Assembly: GCF_001625215.2 (NCBI RefSeq)
Contig: NC_030385.2
Span: 39,333,598-39,397,597 of the forward strand
Reading direction: 5' to 3'
DNA: 64,000 bases
Source of the DNA: Daucus carota subsp. sativus
Lineage: Eukaryota; Streptophyta; Magnoliopsida; Apiales; Apiaceae
Shown one piece after another: positions 48,930 to 61,209 of this stretch. How positions within the stretch are numbered: position 1 is the stretch's first letter; the number at the start of each line of letters is the position of its first letter. The translations under genes and the position numbers were made by a program. The notes under the pieces were generated by a model, which ran no database searches, had not been told where the DNA came from, and worked only from the letters and a program-made list of their open reading frames with translations.

Positions 48930-49475
48930 TTAAAACTCGAAAACCTTCATTTCATTCTCATCCGGACTCAGATTCAAATCAAGCCCTAACATCCTCTTGT
49001 CAAAGCAATTACCAGTGACCATCTTCACATCATCAGAGTGATCAGCAGCACTACCAGCAACAGTACTAGCATTATTGCCATAACTCTCATCACTCCCAAG
49101 CAAGTCTTGATTCTTGCGCTTACGATAATGCTTACTACTCTTGTGACCACCTAAAGCCATTCCGTTCCAAAACTCAGCACTGCACATAGTGCACTTGTAG
49201 GGCTTGGGCCCCTTCATCTCGGCTTCCGTTCCGCCACCACCAAGTCGTTCAATGCGCTTGTGGTTCGCTTTGTGACTGCCTAGGGATTGGACAGTTGAGA
49301 AGCTACGTTCACATTTCTTGCACTTGAAGATCTTTTCCGGCTTAGACGACGACTTCCTACTTTCGGCTCTCTGCAAGATCATTTCGCAGTTCGCCCTTGC
49401 GAAACTCTCCACTGCGTCTGTGTTAGAGAATTTCATCCTCTTTGTTTCCTCAATTGCATGCTTCTCTCCGGCCAT
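48930..49475 (-). CDS. C2H2 zinc-finger EAR repressor, array copy 4
   Basis: An intronless 181-residue gene beginning MAGEKHAIEETKRMKFSNTD. Finger 1 has Cys52, Cys55, His68 and His72 with signature VQSLGSH. Finger 2 has Cys95, Cys98, His111 and His116 with GMALGGH and HKSSKH. A Gly-rich, charged linker joins them. An Asn/Ser/Asp-rich region follows, then the EAR motif LGLDLNLSPDENEMKVFEF (about 163-181). Both QALGGH signatures are altered compared with genes A and B. The derived residues Ser24 and Glu31 are shared by copies 4-7 only. The start is set by the TATA box 44 bp upstream. It is presumably a nuclear repressor acting with TOPLESS-type partners. Targets are unknown, and the signature changes may have shifted DNA binding. 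Confidence 0.93.
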   Translation of the reverse strand: MAGEKHAIEETKRMKFSNTDAVESFARANCEMILQRAESRKSSSKPEKIFKCKKCERSFSTVQSLGSHKANHKRIERLGGGGTEAEMKGPKPYKCTMCSAEFWNGMALGGHKSSKHYRKRKNQDLLGSDESYGNNASTVAGSAADHSDDVKMVTGNCFDKRMLGLDLNLSPDENEMKVFEF

Positions 49476-50240
49476 CTTTTCTCTGCAACTTATAAGCAAC
49501 TTATATGTTATGTAATCACTATATAAAATTGTGTGTCTTTTGTATGTGTAAAACAAGTTGTAAGTGTGAGTGTGTGGAACACTAACCGAGTGAGTACACT
49601 GGTTGATGGCCAAGTAATTATGTTTTACAAATCAAATACTACTAATAACGACGCAAATCTATACGCTAATATTCCCAATTCCCATTCTACGATACATATT
49701 TTAAGATATTATGTTAAGACTTGAGAGTAATATTTTCTTACTTACGAAATATGCTATTTATATACTACGGAAATTAATATTAAGAAATAGAATTTCTCGA
49801 TACTACTGGCCAAATATAGTATTTCTTAAAAAAAATTAAAATTTACAAATGCGATGAATATTGAAATGAAATATTTTATTAATTATTTCCAATTTCGAAA
49901 AATTATTATTACAAATTATTTGCACATCATGTTGCCTTGGATTTTATGGATTACACATTTTCATAATAATTAAAAATTGTGTAGATGCTCGTAAATGTAA
50001 TAAATTGAATTTCTTATATCAAGCTTGAGTTTGAATGTTTGCATATTGATTCAAGCTAAAGTGCTCAACTCATGCCAAATGTGAACATTGTTAAAAACTA
50101 AATATTATATATATAATTTAATTGTAGTATAAATTAATAAATACAAATCAAAATATAAACCAATATTTCTAGGAGAGTGGGGAGGTTTGTGGGAACTTGA
50201 ATCCTAAGTTGGAGCTTGGTAAAGTCAATGTATGCTAGAC

Positions 50241-50848
50241 GGGGTGGGCACGGGGAGTTCTATCCCCGCCTCCAATCCCCGAATTCAATATCCTTCCTCA
50301 AACCCCGAATGGGGATTCTTCTCCGACCCCGCCCCGAACCCTGAAGGGGGAGTTATAAAAAGTTATAATTTTATAATATATAATATACTTCCTAATAAAA
50401 AACAAACTACTAACTCCTAATATACTAAAAAAATAATACTATCTCATATTTTCAACATCAAATAATATTAAAATTGATTTATAATATAACTAAACGCCAA
50501 ATTTTAAAATTATAAAATATATTATATTACAATATAATTATAATCAATCATATAAATAAAGATTTTTTTTAATTTTAATAATATTATAAAAAGTGTTCAT
50601 TTTTAATAATTTATTTAGTATAATATATATAATTATATTATATATATGAATATTATATATATAGACACACACACACACACAAACGGGGTCGGGGAGACAC
50701 TAATCCCCGACCCCACCCCGATTCCCGAATTTTTTATGAAATTTTCCCCGATCCCCGCCCCGCCCCTGAAAAATTCCCCGAATCACCGACCCAAACGGGG
50801 CGGGGATCGGACCGGGGTCGAGCGGGGCGGGGTGAATGCCCATCCCTA
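50241..50848. mobile_element. GC-rich hAT-like element in spacer 4
   Basis: Same insertion site and family as 46335-46922, so it was present before the units were copied. It differs in carrying TCTATCCCCGCCTCC near its left end, a short TA tract, and an extra AT-rich stretch near 50,585-50,640. Confidence 0.7.
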
Positions 50849-52852
50849 ATTGAGTAGGAGTAAAGCCTATCCAGACAGGTTAGAATCCAGTATCAGATCT
50901 TGAGCTTTTTTGAAGTTCATTTGGACTTGTCCGGAGCCTTATGGAGGTTCAGGTGGACTCAAGTTGGATTGACGGCATCGCGAAAGGTCTCAGTGTGTGA
51001 TGTCGTATAGAAGGTTAGTGATGACATCTAGAGTGTGGTTGACGTCATATAGGACTAGACATCCTGTTTATATAAGGATAATATCTTATCAAACTGCGTC
51101 TTCTCTTAACTTCTCGAGTCAACTTTGGTCAAAATTGAGATGAATAACCATGAAACTCAACTTAACACTCGCATAAAAATTTAAATTAATGTAAAAGTAA
51201 TTCATTTACTTGATTCACTAGATAAGTAGTGTTTCAATTTCACAGTAACAAACATCAAAATGGTTAGATCTTTCGGATTATGATATCTAAATCATGAATC
51301 ATAATATTTTATTACGAAAGATGAATACTTACCTGATAAAAAGATTGTTGATGTATAAATAAGTTCCGACTTTAGCTTGTTCAATATGTTCTGATATCTG
51401 ATTGTATTCCGGTCTTCAAACTATCTTCTTTTATGTTTTATTTCTATCCACAGAAATATAGAGCAAATGATATGATCTGCTACTTAAATGTACTGCAGCA
51501 ACGGTTATGTATCGTAACTGATGCATTTACCACGTAGCAGTTGGTGAATCTCATTTTAAATTGACACATTCGAAAACATACCGTTGGTTAATTATGTCCC
51601 ACCTATCGTTATAATTGTCATATTTGAAAGAGAGACAAAATTTTAATAGAGCGGAGAAGACAAAATAAAGGACCGTTTGGCTTAATTTAAAAAAATGTAC
51701 TTATTGCTTATAAAGGTCTGTTTGGTGGTGCTGTTAAAAACTTTTGTGTTGTTAGAAAAAATGCTGATAAAAAATGTTGTTAATAAAATAAATGTTTGGT
51801 AATTTTTTTGATATTTGCATTTTTTGAGTAATATATAATTATATAATATATTTGGTCAGGTTGATATAGTGAATTTTATGACAATTTCCCGTAAAAGCTG
51901 AAAAAGCAGTTTTTTCCAAAAATATGAAAAGACCTAATTTTCCTAAAACCAACTTTTGAGCTAAAAACTTACGTTTAGAAAAGTAGTTAGATTAATCAAA
52001 CAAATTTTCACCTCCTCAGCAAAAAAAATTGATATTGGTGTCTACAACAGCAATGCCAAACGGTGCCTATGTGAGAAGTTACTTATATGTGAAAAGTTAC
52101 TTTTTAATTAATGTGTTTAGATAATATTTTTGATAGTTCTAAATTATTAAGTATAACAAATAAATAATATATAATAAAATTATCTTTTAAAGTGATCTTA
52201 TACATTTGTGTAAATTCAAATTTTGAAAATAAAAAAAGTCATTAAAAGAAATAATTTTTAACTTCTCAGGTTTAGTCTTATAAGTAAGAAATTCACTTAG
52301 GGGTCGTTTAGTTCGAGCAGTGGTATGTGGTTGAAATGAGAAATCGGGTTAAGCTAGTATGAGTTTGAGATATCATATTTAATATCTTGTGTTTGGCTGA
52401 GTGCTGAAATCAATATATATAATTTTTATAAAAAAAATAAGTTATTAATTTATATTAATTAAAAATATTATAATTTAAATATAATTTAAAATCCTGATTC
52501 AATACTACACTGTATTTTATAAATTCTGCTAATATTTTATAAAATTTGAATTGAATATATCTCGATTTCATAAATGAAAAAGAACACCTTAAAATCTCAA
52601 TCCAATACAAACCCCGCATCAATAATATCAAGAATCATAGCCGCAAGAGAGAAAAAACAATGATCAAGAACACAAAACTAATCCATTGAAACTGAAAATC
52701 CAACAAGAGAGTCACATAACAAATTCATAACCATGTAAAGAAACACCAACCTACATGTTCTGCAACAGTCGAACAGACATCATGATTCATACACATGCAA
52801 ATTCCATACAATTCACATTTAAGTAACCACTCTCGACTCTCCACGAAACTAA

Positions 52853-53398
52853 TTAAAACTCGAAAACCTTCATTTCATTCTCATCCGGACTCAGATTCAA
52901 ATCAAGCCCTAACATCCTCTTGTCAAAGCAATTACCAGTGACCATCTTCACATCATCAGAGTGATCAGCAGCACTACCAGCAACAGTACTAGCATTATTG
53001 CCATAACTCTCATCACTCCCAAGCAAGTCTTGATTCTTGCGCTTACGATAATGCTTACTACTCTTGTGACCACCTAAAGCCATTCCGTTCCAAAACTCAG
53101 CACTGCACATAGTGCACTTGTAGGGCTTGGGCCCCTTCATCTCGGCTTCCGTTCCGCCACCACCAAGTCGTTCAATGCGCTTGTGGTTCGCTTTGTGACT
53201 GCCTAGGGATTGGACAGTTGAGAAGCTACGTTCACATTTCTTGCACTTGAAGATCTTTTCCGGCTTAGACGACGACTTCCTACTTTCGGCTCTCTGCAAG
53301 ATCATTTCGCAGTTCGCCCTTGCGAAACTCTCCACTGCGTCTGTGTTAGAGAATTTCATCCTCTTTGTTTCCTCAATTGCATGCTTCTCTCCGGCCAT
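52853..53398 (-). CDS. C2H2 zinc-finger EAR repressor, array copy 5
   Basis: Encodes the same 181-residue protein as copy 4: two C2H2 fingers with QSLGSH and MALGGH signatures, and a C-terminal DLNLSP EAR motif. The upstream frame is closed sooner than in its neighbours by one base change (AAGTTTTAAG at about 53,480 versus AAGTTGTAAG). This supports initiation at 53398 rather than further upstream. The TATA box is at 53442-53451. Its spacer is where the array's recombination junction lies. Confidence 0.93.
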   Translation of the reverse strand: MAGEKHAIEETKRMKFSNTDAVESFARANCEMILQRAESRKSSSKPEKIFKCKKCERSFSTVQSLGSHKANHKRIERLGGGGTEAEMKGPKPYKCTMCSAEFWNGMALGGHKSSKHYRKRKNQDLLGSDESYGNNASTVAGSAADHSDDVKMVTGNCFDKRMLGLDLNLSPDENEMKVFEF

Positions 53399-54161
53399 CT
53401 TTTCTCTGCAACTTATAAGCAACTTATATGTTATGTAATCACTATATAAAATTGTGTGTCTTTTGTATGTGTAAAACAAGTTTTAAGTGTGAGTGTGTGG
53501 AACACTAACCGAGTGAGTACACTGGTTGATGGCCAAGTAATTATGTGTTACAAATCAAATACTAATAATAACGACGCAAATCTATACGCTAATATCCCAA
53601 TTCCCATTCTACGATATACTATATTTTAAGATATTATGTTAAGAGTAATAATTTCTTACTTATGAAATATGCTATTTATATACTACGGAAATAATATTAA
53701 GAAATAGAATTTATCGATACTACTGGTCAAATATAGTATTTCTTAAAAAAAAATTAAAATTTACAAATGCGATGAATATTGAAATGAAATATTTAATTAA
53801 TTACTTGCGATTTCGAAAAATTATTATTACAAATTATTTGCACATCATGTTGCCTTGGATTTTATTGATCACACATTTTCATAATAATTAAAAAAGATTG
53901 TGTAGATGCTCGTAAATGTAATAAATTGAATTTCTAATATCAAGCTTGAGTTTGAATGTTTGCATATTGATTCAAGCTAAAGTGCTCAACTCATGCCAAA
54001 TGTGAACATTGTTAAAAACTAAATATTATATATATAATTTAATTGTAGTATAAATTAATATATACAAATCAAAATATAAACCAATATTTCTAGGAGAGTG
54101 GGGAGGTTTGTGGGAACTTGAATCCTAAGTTGGAGCTTGGTAAAGTCAATGTATGCTAGAC

Positions 54162-54505
54162 GGGGTGGGCACGGGGAGTCCCAATCCCCGAATTCAATAT
54201 CCTTCCCCGAACCCCGAATGGGGATTCTTCTCCGACCCCGCCCCGAACCCTGAAGGGGAGTTATAAAAAGTTATAATTTTATAATATATAATATACTTCC
54301 TAATAAAAAACAAACTACTAACTCCTAATATACTAATAAAATAATACTATCTCATATTTTCAACATCAAATAATATTAAAATTGATTTTTAATATAATTA
54401 AACACCAAATTTTAAAATTATAAAACTTATTATATTACAATATAATTATAATCAATCATATAAATAAAGATTTTTTTTAATTTTAATAATATAAATTTAT
54501 ATATG

Positions 54506-54560
<55 letters not shown>

Positions 54561-54733
54561 CACACAAACGGGGTCGGGGAGACACTAATCCCCGACCCCA
54601 CCCCGATTCCCGAATTTTTTATGAAATTTTCCCCGATCCCCGTCCCGCCCCTGAAAAATTCCCCGAATCACCGACCCAAACGAGGCGGGGATCGGACCGG
54701 GGTCGAGCGGGGCGGGATGAATGCCCATCCCTA
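54162..54733. mobile_element. GC-rich hAT-like element in spacer 5
   Basis: Near-identical to the spacer 3 element (offset about 7,811-7,827 bp), apart from the shorter TA tract at 54,510-54,550 and a change near 54,425. It matches spacer 3 better than spacer 4, as expected from the dimer duplication. Confidence 0.7.
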
Positions 54734-56740
54734 ATTGAGTAGGAGTAAAGCCTATCCAGACAGGTTAGAATCCAGTATCAGATCTTGAGCTTTTTTGAAG
54801 TTCATTTGGACTTGTCCGGAGCCTTATGGAGGTTCAGGTGGACTCAAGTTGGATTGACGGCATCGCGAAAGGTCTCAGTGTGTGATGTCGTATAGAAGGT
54901 TAGTGATGATATCTAGAGTGTGGTTGACGTCATATAGGACTAGACATCCTGTTTATATAAGGATAATATCCTATCAAACTGCGTCTTCTCTTAACTTCTC
55001 CAGTCAACTTTGGTCAAAATTGAGATGAATAACCATGAAACTCAACTTAACACTCGCATAAAAATTTAAATTATTGTAAAAGTAATTCATTTGCTTGATT
55101 CACTACATAATTAGTGTTTCAATTTCACAGTAACAAACATCAAAATGGTTAGATCTTTCGGATTATGATATCTAAATCATGAATCATAATATTTTATTGC
55201 GAAAGATGAATACTTACCTGATAAAAAGATTGTTGATGTATAAATAAGTTCCGGCTTTAGCTTGTTCAATATGTTCTGATATCTGATTGTATTCTGGTCT
55301 TCAAACTATCTTCTTTTATGTTTTATTTCTATCTACAGAAATATAGAGCAAATGATATGATCTGCTACTTAAATGTACTGCAGCAACGGTTATGTATCGT
55401 AACTGATGCATTTACCACGTAGCAGTTGGTGGATCTCATTTTAAATTGACACATTCGAAAACATACCGTTGGTTAATTATGTCCCACCTATCGTTATAAT
55501 TGTCATATTTGAAAGAGAGACAAAATTTTAATAGAGCGGAGAAGACAAAATAAAGGACCGTTTGGCTTAATTTAAAAAAATGTACTTATTGCTTATAAAG
55601 GTCTGTTTGGTGGTGCTGTTAAAAGTTTTGTGTTGTTAGAAAAAATGCTGATAAAAAATGTTGTTATAGAAATAAAATAAATGTTTGGTAATTTTTTTGA
55701 TATCTGCATTTTTTGAGGAATATATAATTATATAATATATTTGGTCAGGTTGATATAGTGAATTTTATGACAATTTCCCGTAAAAGCTGAAAAAGCAGTT
55801 TTTTCCAAAAATATGATAAGACCTTATTTTCCTAAAAACAACTTTTGAGCTAAAAACTTACGTTAGAAAAGTAGTTAGATTAATCAAACAAATTTTCACC
55901 TCCTCAGCAAAAAAATTTGATATTGGTGTCTACAACAGCAATGCCAAACGGTGCCTATGTGAGAAGTTACTTATATGTGAAAAGTTACTTTTTAATTAAT
56001 GTGTATAGATAATATTTTTGATAGTTCTAAATTATTAAGTATAACAAATAAATAATATATAATAAAATTATCTTTTAAAGTGATCTTATACATTTGTGTA
56101 AATTCAAATTTTGAAAATAAAAAAAGTCATTAAAAGAAATAATTTTTAACTTCTCAGGTTTAGTCTTATAAGTAAGAAATTCACTTAGGGGTCGTTTAAT
56201 TCGAGCAGTGGTATGTGGTTGAAATGAGGAATCGGGTTAAGCTTGTATGAGTTTGAGATATCATATTTAATATCTTGTGTTTGGCTGAGTGCTGCAATCA
56301 ATATATATAATTTTTATAAAAAAAATAAGTTATTAATTTATATTAATTAAAAATATTATAATTTAAGTATAATTTAAAATCCTGATTCAATACCACACTG
56401 TATTTTATAAATTCTGCTAATATTTTATAAAATTTGAATTGAATATATCTCGATTTCATAAATGAAAAAGAACACCTTAAAATCTCAATCCAATACAAAC
56501 CCCGTATCAATAATATCAAGAATCATAGTCGCAAGAGAGAAAAAACAATGATCAAGAACACAAAACTAATCCATTGAAACTGAAAATCCAACAAGAGAGT
56601 CACATAACAAAATTCATAACCATGTAAAGAAATACCAACCTACATGTTCTGCAACAGTCGAACAGACATCATATTCATACACATGCAAATTCCATACAAT
56701 TCAAATTTAAGTAACCACTCTCGACTCTCCACGAAACTAA

Positions 56741-57286
56741 TTAAAACTCGAAAACCTTCATTTCATTCTCATCCGGACTCAGATTCAAATCAAGCCCTAA
56801 CATCCTCTTGTCAAAGCAATTACCAGTGACCATCTTCACATCATCAGAGTGATCAGCAGCACTACCAGCAACAGTACTAGCATTATTGCCATAACTCTCA
56901 TCACTCCCAAGCAAGTCTTGATTCTTGCGCTTACGATAATGCTTACTACTCTTGTGACCACCTAAAGCCATTCCGTTCCAAAACTCAGCACTGCACATAG
57001 TGCACTTGTAGGGCTTGGGCCCCTTCATCTCGGCTTCCGTTCCGCCACCACCAAGTCGTTCAATGCGCTTGTGGTTCGCTTTGTGACTGCCTAGGGATTG
57101 GACAGTTGAGAAGCTACGTTCACATTTCTTGCACTTGAAGATCTTTTCCGGCTTAGACGACGACTTCCTACTTTCGGCTCTCTGCAAGATCATTTCGCAG
57201 TTCGCCCTTGCGAAACTCTCCACTGCGTCTGTGTTAGAGAATTTCATCCTCTTTGTTTCCTCAATTGCATGCTTCTCTCCGGCCAT
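56741..57286 (-). CDS. C2H2 zinc-finger EAR repressor, array copy 6
   Basis: The 7,811 bp-offset duplicate of copy 4. Protein and immediate flanks appear identical by eye: fingers with QSLGSH and MALGGH, EAR motif DLNLSP, TATA box 44 bp upstream at 57330-57339. The only differences I noticed in the wider unit are single bases or A-run lengths in the spacer. It has no independent features. Confidence 0.93.
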   Translation of the reverse strand: MAGEKHAIEETKRMKFSNTDAVESFARANCEMILQRAESRKSSSKPEKIFKCKKCERSFSTVQSLGSHKANHKRIERLGGGGTEAEMKGPKPYKCTMCSAEFWNGMALGGHKSSKHYRKRKNQDLLGSDESYGNNASTVAGSAADHSDDVKMVTGNCFDKRMLGLDLNLSPDENEMKVFEF

Positions 57287-58052
57287 CTTTTCTCTGCAAC
57301 TTATAAGCAACTTATATGTTATGTAATCACTATATAAAATTGTGTGTCTTTTGTATGTGTAAAACAAGTTGTAAGTGTGAGTGTGTGGAACACTAACCGA
57401 GTGAGTACACTGGTTGATGGCCAAGTAATTATGTTTTACAAATCAAATACTACTAATAACGACGCAAATCTATACGCTAATATTCCCAATTCCCATTCTA
57501 CGATACATATTTTAAGATATTATGTTAAGACTTGAGAGTAATATTTTCTTACTTACGAAATATGCTATTTATATACTACGGAAATTAATATTAAGAAATA
57601 GAATTTCTCGATACTACTGGCCAAATATAGTATTTCTTAAAAAAAATTAAAATTTACAAATGCGATGAATATTGAAATGAAATATTTTATTAATTATTTC
57701 CAATTTCGAAAAATTATTATTACAAATTATTTGCACATCATGTTGCCTTGGATTTTATGGATTACACATTTTCATAATAATTAAAAAATTGTGTAGATGC
57801 TCGTAAATGTAATAAATTGAATTTCTTATATCAAGCTTGAGTTTGAATGTTTGCATATTGATTCAAGCTAAAGTGCTCAACTCATGCCAAATGTGAACAT
57901 TGTTAAAAACTAAATATTATATATATAATTTAATTGTAGTATAAATTAATAAATACAAATCAAAATATAAACCAATATTTCTAGGAGAGTGGGGAGGTTT
58001 GTGGGAACTTGAATCCTAAGTTGGAGCTTGGTAAAGTCAATGTATGCTAGAC

Positions 58053-58660
58053 GGGGTGGGCACGGGGAGTTCTATCCCCGCCTCCAATCCCCGAATTCAA
58101 TATCCTTCCTCGAACCCCGAATGGGGATTCTTCTCCGACCCCGCCCCGAACCCTGAAGGGGGAGTTATAAAAAGTTATAATTTTATAATATATAATATAC
58201 TTCCTAATAAAAAACAAACTACTAACTCCTAATATACTAAAAAAATAATACTATCTCATATTTTCAACATCAAATAATATTAAAATTGATTTATAATATA
58301 ACTAAACGCCAAATTTTAAAATTATAAAATATATTATATTACAATATAATTATAATCAATCATATAAATAAAGATTTTTTTTAATTTTAATAATATTATA
58401 AAAAGTGTTCATTTTTAATAATTTATTTAGTATAATATATATAATTATATTATATATATGAATATTATATATATAGACACACACACACACACAAACGGGG
58501 TCGGGGAGACACTAATCCCCGACCCCACCCCGATTCCCGAATTTTTTATGAAATTTTCCCCGATCCCCGCCCCGCCCCTGAAAAATTCCCCGAATCACCG
58601 ACCCAAACGGGGCGGGGATCGGACCGGGGTCGAGCGGGGCGGGGTGAATGCCCATCCCTA
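58053..58660. mobile_element. GC-rich hAT-like element in spacer 6
   Basis: The duplicate of the spacer 4 element, with the same short TA tract and AT-rich extra stretch. One difference is CCTCGAACCCC here against CCTCAAACCCC at about 50,297. Confidence 0.7.
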
Positions 58661-60663
58661 ATTGAGTAGGAGTAAAGCCTATCCAGACAGGTTAGAATCC
58701 AGTATCAGATCTTGAGCTTTTTTGAAGTTCATTTGGACTTGTCCGGAGCCTTATGGAGGTTCAGGTGGACTCAAGTTGGATTGACGGCATCGCGAAAGGT
58801 CTCAGTGTGTGATGTCGTATAGAAGGTTAGTGATGACATCTAGAGTGTGGTTGACGTCATATAGGACTAGACATCCTGTTTATATAAGGATAATATCTTA
58901 TCAAACTGCGTCTTCTCTTAACTTCTCGAGTCAACTTTGGTCAAAATTGAGATGAATAACCATGAAACTCAACTTAACACTCGCATAAAAATTTAAATTA
59001 ATGTAAAAGTAATTCATTTACTTGATTCACTAGATAAGTAGTGTTTCAATTTCACAGTAACAAACATCAAAATGGTTAGATCTTTCGGATTATGATATCT
59101 AAATCATGAATCATAATATTTTATTACGAAAGATGAATACTTACCTGATAAAAAGATTGTTGATGTATAAATAAGTTCCGACTTTAGCTTGTTCAATATG
59201 TTCTGATATCTGATTGTATTCCGGTCTTCAAACTATCTTCTTTTATGTTTTATTTCTATCCACAGAAATATAGAGCAAATGATATGATCTGCTACTTAAA
59301 TGTACTGCAGCAACGGTTATGTATCGTAACTGATGCATTTACCACGTAGCAGTTGGTGAATCTCATTTTAAATTGACACATTCGAAAACATACCGTTGGT
59401 TAATTATGTCCCACCTATCGTTATAATTGTCATATTTGAAAGAGAGACAAAATTTTAATAGAGCGGAGAAGACAAAATAAAGGACCGTTTGGCTTAATTT
59501 AAAAAAATGTACTTATTGCTTATAAAGGTCTGTTTGGTGGTGCTGTTAAAAACTTTTGTGTTGTTAGAAAAAATGCTGATAAAAAATGTTGTTAATAAAA
59601 TAAATGTTTGGTAATTTTTTTGATATTTGCATTTTTTGAGTAATATATAATTATATAATATATTTGGTCAGGTTGATATAGTGAATTTTATGACAATTTC
59701 CCGTAAAAGCTGAAAAAGCAGTTTTTTCCAAAAATATGAAAAGACCTAATTTTCCTAAAACCAACTTTTGAGCTAAAAACTTACGTTTAGAAAAGTAGTT
59801 AGATTAATCAAACAAATTTTCACCTCCTCAGCAAAAAAAATTGATATTGGTGTCTACAACAGCAATGCCAAACGGTGCCTATGTGAGAAGTTACTTATAT
59901 GTGAAAAGTTACTTTTTAATTAATGTGTTTGGATAATATTTTTGATAGTTCTAAATTATTAAGTATAACAAATAAATAATATATAATAAAATTATCTTTT
60001 AAAGTGATCTTATACATTTGTGTAAATTCAAATTTTGAAAATAAAAAAGTCATTAAAAGAAATAATTTTTAACTTCTCAGGTTTAGTCTTATAAGTAAGA
60101 AATTCACTTAGGGGTCGTTTAGTTCGAGCAGTGGTATGTGGTTGAAATGAGAAATCGGGTTAAGCTAGTATGAGTTTGAGATATCATATTTAATATCTTG
60201 TGTTTGGCTGAGTGCTGAAATCAATATATATAATTTTTATAAAAAAAATAAGTTATTAATTTATATTAATTAAAAATATTATAATTTAAATATAATTTAA
60301 AATCCTGATTCAATACTACACTGTATTTTATAAATTCTGCTAATATTTTATAAAATTTGAATTGAATATATCTCGATTTCATAAATGAAAAAGAACACCT
60401 TAAAATCTCAATCCAATACAAACCCCGCATCAATAATATCAAGAATCATAGCCGCAAGAGAGAAAAAACAATGATCAAGAACACAAAACTAATCCATTGA
60501 AACTGAAAATCCAACAAGAGAGTCACATAACAAATTCATAACCATGTAAAGAAACACCAACCTACATGTTCTGCAACAGTCGAACAGACATCATGATTCA
60601 TACACATGCAAATTCCATACAATTCACATTTAAGTAACCACTCTCGACTCTCCACGAAACTAA

Positions 60664-61209
60664 TTAAAACTCGAAAACCTTCATTTCATTCTCATCCGGA
60701 CTCAGATTCAAATCAAGCCCTAACATCCTCTTGTCAAAGCAATTACCAGTGACCATCTTCACATCATCAGAGTGATCAGCAGCACTACCAGCAACAGTAC
60801 TAGCATTATTGCCATAACTCTCATCACTCCCAAGCAAGTCTTGATTCTTGCGCTTACGATAATGCTTACTACTCTTGTGACCACCTAAAGCCATTCCGTT
60901 CCAAAACTCAGCACTGCACATAGTGCACTTGTAGGGCTTGGGCCCCTTCATCTCGGCTTCCGTTCCGCCACCACCAAGTCGTTCAATGCGCTTGTGGTTC
61001 GCTTTGTGACTGCCTAGGGATTGGACAGTTGAGAAGCTACGTTCACATTTCTTGCACTTGAAGATCTTTTCCGGCTTAGACGACGACTTCCTACTTTCGG
61101 CTCTCTGCAAGATCATTTCGCAGTTCGCCCTTGCGAAACTCTCCACTGCGTCTGTGTTAGAGAATTTCATCCTCTTTGTTTCCTCAATTGCATGCTTCTC
61201 TCCGGCCAT
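60664..61209 (-). CDS. C2H2 zinc-finger EAR repressor, array copy 7
   Basis: The 7,811 bp-offset duplicate of copy 5, encoding the same 181-residue two-finger EAR protein. The spacer upstream of it follows spacer 5 only to about 61,806, then turns into an older version. That version has a different transposon insertion and lacks the common GC-rich one. Its distal regulatory sequence therefore differs from copies 4-6, although the protein does not. The TATA box is at 61253-61262. Confidence 0.93.
   Translation of the reverse strand: MAGEKHAIEETKRMKFSNTDAVESFARANCEMILQRAESRKSSSKPEKIFKCKKCERSFSTVQSLGSHKANHKRIERLGGGGTEAEMKGPKPYKCTMCSAEFWNGMALGGHKSSKHYRKRKNQDLLGSDESYGNNASTVAGSAADHSDDVKMVTGNCFDKRMLGLDLNLSPDENEMKVFEF

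Noticed and set aside
50232-50849. Short Pro-rich plus-strand frames in the GC-rich elements (also 54503-54742, 58044-58661)
   Set aside because: They are translations of CCCCGACCCC-type transposon sequence and the CA microsatellite. They begin or end in repeats and have no domain.
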